Positions 33,910 through 39,846 of a stretch of DNA of 39,846 nt are shown in pieces; the stretch's first letter is position 1; each line of letters begins with the position of its first letter. Location of the stretch: positions 1 to 39,846 of the forward strand of contig JANQSZ010000001.1 of the NCBI GenBank assembly GCA_028279045.1, given 5' to 3'. A model generated the notes under the pieces. It was not told the DNA's origin. It did not search any database and saw only the letters and a list, made by a program, of their open reading frames with translations. The DNA comes from Candidatus Nanoarchaeia archaeon. GTDB taxonomy: Archaea; Nanobdellota; Nanobdellia; Woesearchaeales; UBA10216. A program made the translations under genes and the position numbers.

Positions 33910-34221
33910 ATGAGTGATCTAGTACTTGAACGGAGACTTGAGCAAGATAATGGAGCAGCTACAGCTTTCCAAGCTGAGATTCAGCGTGCTCTACATGACT
34001 ACGCTCATGATCCCAAGATACCAGAAAAGTTTGATTTGAACCTGAACCCTGATATTGATCCCAAGGCACGACCGCGTCATGATGAAGGAATCATTCGCGG
34101 ATTATATGGCCCTCGATCAGATTCTTTCTATCGCTTACCAGATTCTCCTGCTGCAAATAACGGCAGACCATCTCAGTACATTGTTGAGAACTTTAGCAAA
34201 TATGTTAACGGCAGAATTTAA
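33910..34221 (+). CDS. Uncharacterised 103-aa protein
   Basis: I do not recognise this protein. It is small, hydrophilic and rich in Asp, Asn, Pro and Arg (NLNPDIDPKARPRHDEG, RGLYGPRSD), so it may be largely unstructured. It has no membrane segment or cysteine. It is transcribed alone, divergently from the S13 operon, with a well-placed TATA box. Its stop codon overlaps that of the convergent 153-aa gene in the palindrome TTAA. Confidence 0.65.
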   Translation: MSDLVLERRLEQDNGAATAFQAEIQRALHDYAHDPKIPEKFDLNLNPDIDPKARPRHDEGIIRGLYGPRSDSFYRLPDSPAANNGRPSQYIVENFSKYVNGRI

Positions 34222-34679
34222 TCTTCTTTCTTACCAGAAATAAACTCATCAGTTCTGTTTACAAAACCAATTACTTTGTCGTAATGCTCTTTGATGATGT
34301 CAATGTTGACTTCGATAACACCATCATCCATGACTGCAGTCATTGTAACGTGTCGTCTGAATTCTCGCGCACGTGTAAACTCTGCACGGTTAATCCGACG
34401 GAGAAACATCATAAAATCAGTAATCTCTGCAACCCACGGTTCGGGATACGTTTGTTTTACCAAATCAACTTTCAAACCAAGATTGTCAGGACGCTCCATG
34501 ATCATTTGTTTTTCTTCTGCATCAAGCAAAAGCGCATCGATGCAACGCTCACAAGCTGCAATTAGCCTGTCAAGTAAGTTCTTCATTACATCAACAGTTC
34601 TGGAGTATTTCAAACTAACATAGAAAAGATGATCAGAGCGTTTAAGCTCATCACGCGCCTCTTTGATGAATTCGTTCAT
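34218..34679 (-). CDS. Uncharacterised 153-aa helical protein, possibly HEPN-like
   Basis: An all-helical, charged protein. Its first half reads as two amphipathic helices (EARDELKRSDHLFYVSLKYSRTVDVMKNLLDRLI, given here as a region at residues 7-40 of the chain). I have a memory of similar DELKR-DHL-YVSLKY-RTVDV proteins in DPANN archaea, without known function; the fold resembles HEPN proteins but lacks the Rx4-6H catalytic motif that I could confirm. It starts 8 nt after NAC, in the Sec61-beta/NAC unit, which suggests a link to nascent-chain handling. Confidence 0.65.
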   Translation of the reverse strand: MNEFIKEARDELKRSDHLFYVSLKYSRTVDVMKNLLDRLIAACERCIDALLLDAEEKQMIMERPDNLGLKVDLVKQTYPEPWVAEITDFMMFLRRINRAEFTRAREFRRHVTMTAVMDDGVIEVNIDIIKEHYDKVIGFVNRTDEFISGKKED

Positions 34680-34687
34680 CCGCGAAT

Positions 34688-35023
34688 TTATGACTCCTGA
34701 AATGATAAAATTGCTTTTGCCAAGTCACCATCGGATGATTCGAGGGCTTGGGTTGCGTCTTGCTCTGAAACGTTCGCCTGCTCCATCACTGTTTTGATGT
34801 CGTCCTGCGAAAACTCAGGGCCGCTCGTCTGCTCAATCGCTTCACCAACTATCTGCCAAGATACTTGCCCCATCATGTCAATCTTAGACACTTGAGGATT
34901 CTTGATAATGATATCTCTTCCTTCAGAACGGATAATGACTTCAGAAGCAGGAATTTCAGTCTGCTTCATTCCCATCTTCTTCATGGCCTGCTGCATGGCC
35001 CTAGGATCCATACCAGGTATCAT
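34688..35023 (-). CDS. nac: Nascent polypeptide-associated complex protein
   Basis: Archaeal NAC homodimer subunit that sits at the ribosome exit tunnel. The N-terminal half contains the NAC-domain beta strands (SEVIIRSEGRDIIIKNPQVSKIDMMGQVSWQIVG). The C-terminal 40 residues form a UBA domain (DDIKTVMEQANVSEQDATQALESSDGDLAKAILSF). Length is 111 aa. Its ATG overlaps the Sec61-beta stop as ATGA, physically coupling ribosome exit and membrane channel genes. Confidence 0.95.
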   Translation of the reverse strand: MIPGMDPRAMQQAMKKMGMKQTEIPASEVIIRSEGRDIIIKNPQVSKIDMMGQVSWQIVGEAIEQTSGPEFSQDDIKTVMEQANVSEQDATQALESSDGDLAKAILSFQES

Positions 35024-35175
35024 CTTGCGTGCAAGGCAATCTCTATGATCATCACAATAATTGCTAGAATAATTACATGCCCAGGCTTGAACTCAATAGA
35101 ACTGCGGTAATCATCAAAATAACGAACGATCCCACCTTGGCCTGAAGGCATACCAATCTTATTGTCTTTTGCCAT
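35020..35175 (-). CDS. secG (Sec61-beta): Sec61-beta / SecG-like translocon subunit
   Basis: A 51-aa protein below the usual length cut-off, found by translating the gap between NAC and the ATPase D subunit. It starts MAKDNKIGMPSGQGG, then has IVRYFDDYRSSIEF, the conserved RYF block of Sec61-beta. It ends in a single hydrophobic helix (about residues 33-48, HVIILAIIVMIIEIAL) before a basic end (HAR). This is the tail-anchored small subunit of the SecYEG/Sec61 channel. The TATA box is 26.5 nt from the ATG, and the stop overlaps NAC by ATGA. Confidence 0.92.
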   Translation of the reverse strand: MAKDNKIGMPSGQGGIVRYFDDYRSSIEFKPGHVIILAIIVMIIEIALHAR

Positions 35176-35196
35176 AGGAATAAGATAAGGGATCCA

Positions 35197-35206
35197 TATT
35201 TAAAAA
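35197..35206 (-). promoter_or_regulatory. TATA box for Sec61-beta
   Basis: TATTTAAAAA on the plus strand (TTTTTAAATA on the gene strand), centred 26.5 nt upstream of the ATG at 35175. It is directly in front of the ATPase D stop (35214), and supports this short gene as real. Confidence 0.65.
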
Positions 35207-35213
35207 GGTATTG

Positions 35214-35837
35214 TTAGATGTTCTTCTTGATAATCTTCAATCTGGAGAAATTCTCACGTTCCATCTCTTCCAAGCGAAGCTGAATGTACTTTGCAGATGC
35301 TTCCATGTTTGGAATCGCAACAAACTCCAATGCGTTCACTTTACGCTTGGTTCGCTCAATTTCCTGGAGAAGCTTCTTCATCGTAATATCAAGCTCTGCA
35401 GCAAGAATGATCTTCTCAACAACGCGTTCAAATGCGATCGCAGCTTCGTCAATACGTGCAGAACCAGAAAGAACACCATATCCACGATCAAGAAGTGTGT
35501 GCTCGCCACCAGATTCCTTCTTGACTGTAGGAACTTTAACACCCATAATGTTCTTGCTGCCAAGTTCAACAGCAGGACGCTCCTTGAGCGCCATTGCAAC
35601 ACTTCTGATTTCTAGATCAGTATCAAGAACACGCGCTTGCTTAATTCTGTCTTGCGCAATCTTGTACTCGTCAAGAAGCTCTTTACGAACTCCCTTGGCA
35701 TCTTTCAAGATGCCAAAGAATTCCATAATCAAGCCGTCACGTTTCTTCTTCAGAAGATTATGGCCAGACTTCGCTAGCTTAATCTTCTTCTTCACAACCA
35801 GAAGCTCTGATCGTGTTGGTTTAACGTTCTGTGCCAT
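35214..35837 (-). CDS. atpD: A-type ATP synthase subunit D (central stalk)
   Basis: Rotor-shaft subunit linking the A3B3 head to the membrane ring. The 207-aa chain is a long coiled coil at both ends: VKPTRSELLVVKKKIKLAKSGHNLLKKKRDGLIMEF near the N-terminus and IERTKRKVNALEFVAIPNM in the C-terminal helix are the family signatures. It starts directly after subunit B and closes the ATPase operon. Confidence 0.96.
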   Translation of the reverse strand: MAQNVKPTRSELLVVKKKIKLAKSGHNLLKKKRDGLIMEFFGILKDAKGVRKELLDEYKIAQDRIKQARVLDTDLEIRSVAMALKERPAVELGSKNIMGVKVPTVKKESGGEHTLLDRGYGVLSGSARIDEAAIAFERVVEKIILAAELDITMKKLLQEIERTKRKVNALEFVAIPNMEASAKYIQLRLEEMERENFSRLKIIKKNI

Positions 35838-37202
35838 TTACTTCTTGTAGTACTTCTTACGAATCTCAGGAGAGATACGAATCAGTTCTTCTTCTGGAAT
35901 TTCACCGAGTAGTGTCCATCCAACACCAAGAGTACCGTCGATATCACGGTCTTCCTTACGGTTTTGGGTAACGAATGTTTTTTCGAATGCTTCTGCAAAC
36001 TTTAACAATCGTTGATCACGTTCGGAAAGTGATTCTTCACCAACAATCGCAACCAATCCGCGAAGGTCTCGACCTTCTGCGTAGTTTGCGTAAAGCTGAT
36101 CAGACACTTGCTTGTGGTCATCACGAGTTTTATCGCCACCAATACCGAGATTCATCAATCTCGACAAACTTGGCAGGACATCAACTGGTGGATAGATACC
36201 TTGACGATGCAATTCACGACTCAGTACAATTTGACCTTCGGTAATGTAACCAGTAAGATCTGGAATTGGGTGCGTAATGTCGTCACCAACCATTGTTAAG
36301 ATTGGTAGTTGAGTTACGGAACCTTTCTTTCCTTTAATCATACCTGCACGTTCGTAAATCATTGCAAGATCAGTGTACATGTATCCTGGATACCCACGTC
36401 GTCCTGGGATTTCTTCACGAGCAGCACCAATTTCACGAAGAGATTCGCAATAATTAGTCATATCTGTTAAGATAACAAGCACGTGCATGTCTTTCTCGAA
36501 TGCAAGATATTCGGCAGCTGTTAATGCCATTCTTGGCGTGATGAGTCGTTCAACAGCTGGGTCGTCTGCTAGGTTTAGGAAAACAACTGAACGCTTTAGT
36601 GCGCCTGTTTCTTCAAACTCAGAAACAAAACGTTGTGCTTCTTCGTTTGTAATTCCCATAGCTGCAAACACTACGACGAAGTTTGATTCTTCACCGCGCA
36701 CTTTTGCTTGACGAGCAATTTGCAATGCAAGATCATTGTGTGGCAATCCTGAGCCGGAGAAAATTGGCAATTTCTGGCCACGAACTAATGTATTTGTTGC
36801 ATCAATCGTGCTGATTCCTGTTTGGATAAAGTTACTTGGGTTACCACGTGCGTACGGATTAATAGCAGCACCGCCAATATCCAATTTTTCCTCAGGAACA
36901 ATTTCAGGCCCGTCATCAATAGGCTTTCCAGCTCCGTTCAAGATACGACCAAGCATATCACCAGATACTGGTAGCTTGATTGTTTCTCCTAGGAAACGAA
37001 CTTTAGCGTCGGTATCAACACCAGGCGTTCCTTCAAAGACCTGAACAACAACAAGCTCATCGCTTGTATCGAGCACTTGTCCTGTTTTTGTAGAGCCGTC
37101 AGACAACTTGATACGAACAAGTTCTCCGTATCCAATAGGTTCTGTTTTTTCAACAAAAACAAGAGGACCTGCTATCCGGTTGATTGTTTTGTACTCTTTC
37201 AT
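35838..37202 (-). CDS. atpB: A-type ATP synthase subunit B (non-catalytic)
   Basis: Regulatory nucleotide-binding subunit alternating with A in the head. It lacks a P-loop: the corresponding segment is [22 protein letters not shown], as expected. [24 protein letters not shown]-type sequence and a normal length (454 aa) confirm it. Overlaps subunit A by 4 nt. Confidence 0.97.
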   Translation of the reverse strand: MKEYKTINRIAGPLVFVEKTEPIGYGELVRIKLSDGSTKTGQVLDTSDELVVVQVFEGTPGVDTDAKVRFLGETIKLPVSGDMLGRILNGAGKPIDDGPEIVPEEKLDIGGAAINPYARGNPSNFIQTGISTIDATNTLVRGQKLPIFSGSGLPHNDLALQIARQAKVRGEESNFVVVFAAMGITNEEAQRFVSEFEETGALKRSVVFLNLADDPAVERLITPRMALTAAEYLAFEKDMHVLVILTDMTNYCESLREIGAAREEIPGRRGYPGYMYTDLAMIYERAGMIKGKKGSVTQLPILTMVGDDITHPIPDLTGYITEGQIVLSRELHRQGIYPPVDVLPSLSRLMNLGIGGDKTRDDHKQVSDQLYANYAEGRDLRGLVAIVGEESLSERDQRLLKFAEAFEKTFVTQNRKEDRDIDGTLGVGWTLLGEIPEEELIRISPEIRKKYYKK

Positions 37203-38929
37203 AAGGCATCAAACTCCTTGTCGATTGCTTTAGTAATTGTCTCGAGTTCTTTCTCATAATCTTTTTCGAACTTCACATCAGCAAGTTTTTCTTTTGCTTT
37301 TGTTTCTGTAATGATTTGAGCACGAACTCCTCGTTCCAACGCTGCATAAGCCAAATCGCCGAAATGCAATGCTGTTTTCATCAGCAAGTACGTCTTCTTT
37401 GGTTCAGAGAACGTATCTACTGGGTGGAATGCGTTCTGTTGCAAGAAAAACTCTCGCAACATTCTTGCAATACGCAACGTCACTTGTTCCTTCTCTGGAA
37501 GAGCATCAGAACCGACGAGCTGTACAATTTCAAGCAACTTTTCTTCTTCTTGAAGAAGACCCATTGCTTTCTCTGCAAGTTCGGAATAATCTGTTGCAAC
37601 TTCCTGGTTGAACCACTGACCAAGTGTATCGTTGTATAACGAATACGATGTTAGCCAATTGATTGCTGGGAAGTGTCGTCGTTGTGCAAGTTTACTATCA
37701 AGAGCCCAGAATGTCTTCACCACACGTAGTGTGTTCTGCGTTACCGGTTCTGAGAAGTCTCCTCCTGGAGGAGAAACAGCACCAATAACTGAAATAGATC
37801 CTGCGCCTTCTTCGCAAAGAGGAATACACCGACCTGCACGTTCGTAAAACTCAGACAACCTTGTGCTGAGGTATGCAGGGTATCCTTCTTCACCTGGCAT
37901 CTCTTCTAGACGAGAAGAAATTTCACGCATTGCTTCTGCCCAACGAGATGTCGAGTCTGCCATCAATGCAATGTCGTAACCCATGTCACGATAGTATTCT
38001 GCGATAACCATACCTGTGTAGACAGAAGCTTCACGCGCTGCTACTGGCATGTTTGACGTGTTTGCAATCAATACTGTACGCTTCATTAAAGGTTTACCGG
38101 ATCGTGGATCCTGTAGTTCTGGGAAGTCGGTAAGTACTTCTGTCATTTCATTACCACGCTCACCGCAACCAATGTATACGATAATGTTTGCGTCACACCA
38201 TTTTGCAAGCGATTGTTGAGTAACTGTTTTACCCGTACCGAATGCACCAGGAATCGCTGCTACTCCGCCCTTTGCAAGAGGGAATAGTCCGTCGAACACA
38301 CGCAATCCAGTAATGAGTGGAATCTCTGGAAGCAATTTGCGCTTCGTTGGGCGTGGAACACGCACTGGCCAGTAATGAGCTAGTTTAAGTTCTGTTCCGT
38401 CATCAAGTGTACCGATGACTTCCTCTACGGTGTACGATCCTGCTTTGATGTCTTTGATCTTTCCTGATTTGTTTGGAGGAACCATGACTTTATGCAAGAT
38501 TGTTTCTGTTTCTTGCACTTCTCCGATTATGTCTCCGCCTGAAACTTCATCGCCTTTCTTTGCCGTCGGCTTGAAAGACCATTTCTTCTTGAGATCAAGT
38601 CCGGAAACATATGCTCCTCGCAAGATAAAATCTCCCATGTCTTCCCGTAATACAGGAAGAGGACGTTGAATACCGTCGTAAATAGATTCAAGTAAACCTG
38701 GACCGAGCAAAACACTTAGTGGTTCACCAGTACTTTCTACTGGTTCACCTGGTTTTAAGCCAGTTGTATCCTCATAGACTTGAATTGTAGCTTTATCGCC
38801 ATTAATTTGAATAACTTCTCCCATTAACTTCTCTTTACCAACACGTACCACGTCGTACATTCTGGCGTTAACGCCAGTGGCGACAACGACTGGTCCTGCG
38901 ATTCGGTAGAGCGTTCCTATTTTTCCCAT
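37199..38929 (-). CDS. atpA: A-type ATP synthase subunit A (catalytic)
   Basis: Catalytic subunit, 576 aa. The P-loop is GAFGTGKT at 228-235, differing from the commonest archaeal GPFGSGKT at two non-catalytic positions. The catalytic base segment [17 protein letters not shown], and [15 protein letters not shown] are present. The non-homologous insert of the A subunit lies at about 115-190. It is free of the intein present in some archaeal homologues. Overlaps F by 13 nt. Confidence 0.97.
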   Translation of the reverse strand: MGKIGTLYRIAGPVVVATGVNARMYDVVRVGKEKLMGEVIQINGDKATIQVYEDTTGLKPGEPVESTGEPLSVLLGPGLLESIYDGIQRPLPVLREDMGDFILRGAYVSGLDLKKKWSFKPTAKKGDEVSGGDIIGEVQETETILHKVMVPPNKSGKIKDIKAGSYTVEEVIGTLDDGTELKLAHYWPVRVPRPTKRKLLPEIPLITGLRVFDGLFPLAKGGVAAIPGAFGTGKTVTQQSLAKWCDANIIVYIGCGERGNEMTEVLTDFPELQDPRSGKPLMKRTVLIANTSNMPVAAREASVYTGMVIAEYYRDMGYDIALMADSTSRWAEAMREISSRLEEMPGEEGYPAYLSTRLSEFYERAGRCIPLCEEGAGSISVIGAVSPPGGDFSEPVTQNTLRVVKTFWALDSKLAQRRHFPAINWLTSYSLYNDTLGQWFNQEVATDYSELAEKAMGLLQEEEKLLEIVQLVGSDALPEKEQVTLRIARMLREFFLQQNAFHPVDTFSEPKKTYLLMKTALHFGDLAYAALERGVRAQIITETKAKEKLADVKFEKDYEKELETITKAIDKEFDAL

Positions 38930-39219
38930 ACGTCCACCCCGATAGATTTCTTAATCATTCGTTGTAAGTTTTTATCACTCTCTTCCTCTGACATCACAAC
39001 AAAAACTGGTTTGATGGAATCTTCGAGTTCTGTCTGTTCGAATCTGTCCAGGTCATCAAAAGAAGCCTGGTCGATAACAACAACACCAACGTCGTGCTTT
39101 CCTTCTATTAGTTCTTGAATGACTTCATGAGCATTATCTACATTGAAAACTTTCTTTACTCCGGATAATTGGAATCCTAAAGTAAATTCAGGTCGTCCTA
39201 CTATTGCTAATTCAAGCAT
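38917..39219 (-). CDS. atpF: A-type ATP synthase subunit F
   Basis: Small stalk subunit, 100 aa. The N-terminal [23 protein letters not shown] and [15 protein letters not shown] match the Rossmann-like F subunit. The ATG overlaps the C-subunit stop by 8 nt, and its 3' end overlaps subunit A by 13 nt. Confidence 0.94.
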   Translation of the reverse strand: MLELAIVGRPEFTLGFQLSGVKKVFNVDNAHEVIQELIEGKHDVGVVVIDQASFDDLDRFEQTELEDSIKPVFVVMSEEESDKNLQRMIKKSIGVDVWEK

Positions 39220-39846
39220 TTACGGTCACCAACTGTTGCTCGGCATACGAATCTTCCAAACCGAGTTGTTTTGATTTTAAAATTGTCTTGAGATTACGAA
39301 TCTCGATTTCTTTTGCAAACAAATATCCTAAGATGACATCCACTGACAGCGGATTCCGTCGGATAAGCACGATAGCGTCTTTCAACAAATGCTTCTGCAA
39401 ATCTGTTTCTATTTGCACAAGGCTGCCTTCTTTTGCTTTTTCCAATCCTAGTTTTATTTCATCCTTCATTTTCCAGGAAGTGAATAGCCTCTCGAAGCCA
39501 CTCAAATCTTCTGCAGTAGCTGCAGCAAAGATTTGCTTTGCATGTGGAGTATCGATCACGTGTTTTTTCATTTCTTGCTCAGATGCACCTGCTCGTTTTA
39601 GTCGGAGAAGAGTCATTGTGTTTACAATGTCAATCTCTTTACTGAGAAATTCCCGAATGAGCTTCCCTTGTTTAGGAATTCGCTGGGAAAAATCTGCTAG
39701 GCGAGCAAAGTATATTTTGTCGAGCATGGTTTCAAAACCCAAAAGTAAACCTGTTTCCTCAAATTCTTTGACTGCATCTTTCACTTGTGTTTTGTCAAGG
39801 AAAATACAGCTTCGAATAGCGTCGGAAACGTTTTCAGCCTGTCGCA
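39212..39846 (-). CDS. atpC: A-type ATP synthase subunit C, partial
   Basis: C-terminal part (about 210 residues of an expected 340-370) of the d/C-like subunit that joins the central stalk to the membrane ring. The frame stays open to the right edge, so the true start lies outside; the GTG at 39784 is not the likely start. Helical repeats with FLSKEIDIVNTMTLLRLKRAG and YLFAKEIEIRNLKTILKSKQLGL are typical of this family. Order C-F-A-B-D matches other archaea, with H, I, K and E genes probably beyond the edge. Confidence 0.9.
   Translation of the reverse strand, partial: RQAENVSDAIRSCIFLDKTQVKDAVKEFEETGLLLGFETMLDKIYFARLADFSQRIPKQGKLIREFLSKEIDIVNTMTLLRLKRAGASEQEMKKHVIDTPHAKQIFAAATAEDLSGFERLFTSWKMKDEIKLGLEKAKEGSLVQIETDLQKHLLKDAIVLIRRNPLSVDVILGYLFAKEIEIRNLKTILKSKQLGLEDSYAEQQLVTVNA

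Noticed and set aside
1-39846. Transposons, CRISPR arrays, prophage or toxin-antitoxin modules
   Set aside because: No transposase, regularly spaced repeat, integrase or recognisable toxin pair was seen on reading both strands.

Overview
This window is archaeal and almost entirely core information-processing and housekeeping genes. It carries Orc1/Cdc6, both subunits of the D-family DNA polymerase, MCM, TBP, aIF2-beta, the S13-S4-S11-RpoD and L18e-L13-S9-RpoN ribosomal/RNA polymerase clusters, an archaeal LeuRS and TrpRS, NAC, Sec61-beta, an A-type ATPase operon and a 7S SRP RNA. Gene packing is very tight, with many ATGA start/stop overlaps. There are several small orphan proteins and a bacterial-type AspRS. 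PolD excludes most Crenarchaeota. The combination suggests a small-genome euryarchaeal or DPANN lineage (Woesearchaeota/Pacearchaeota-like), but that placement is inference.

Layout. 1-6.1 kb (+): cdc6, DP1 and DP2 as an overlapping replication operon. 6.1-8.1 kb: a small orphan, DUF424 with aIF2-beta, another orphan and a DHFR-family reductase. 8.1-11.5 kb (-): an operon of TBP, MCM, an RPA32-like OB protein, a 77-aa orphan and the DHFR-like gene. 11.5-11.8 kb: a GC-rich intergenic stretch that can fold into a three-way junction and has a palindromic TATA box beside it, a candidate new RNA. 11.8-16.8 kb: a ubiquitin-like sulfur carrier, an ITP/XTP pyrophosphatase, CorA, bacterial-type AspRS, GatA and GatC. 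16.9-20.8 kb: a HerA/DUF87 ATPase, an MgtC-like membrane protein and topoisomerase I. 20.9-25.7 kb: TrpRS, a split transketolase with a predicted exosome-associated RNA-binding protein, a presenilin-type intramembrane protease, and an orphan. 25.7-26.0 kb: SRP RNA. 26-33.8 kb (-): the S13 supercluster, with a tRNA-Leu(GAG) and an orphan embedded in it, running on into rpoN, leuS and NAD kinase. 33.9-35.2 kb: orphans, NAC and an annotated-by-eye Sec61-beta of only 51 residues. 35.2-39.8 kb (-): A-type ATPase subunits D, B, A, F and a partial C.

Regulation. Nearly every independently transcribed gene has a TATA box centred 25-28 nt upstream of its start codon, so most messages here should be leaderless. 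The SRP RNA, whose 5' end is fixed by its terminal helix, gives the same spacing and acts as an internal calibration. The main exceptions are TBP and S13, which have short leaders. One quasi-palindromic TATA box sits exactly midway between two divergent leaderless genes and may drive both.

I see no transposon, CRISPR array, prophage or defence island. The most novel items are the structured intergenic element, the shared bidirectional TATA box and the small orphan proteins inserted in conserved operons.
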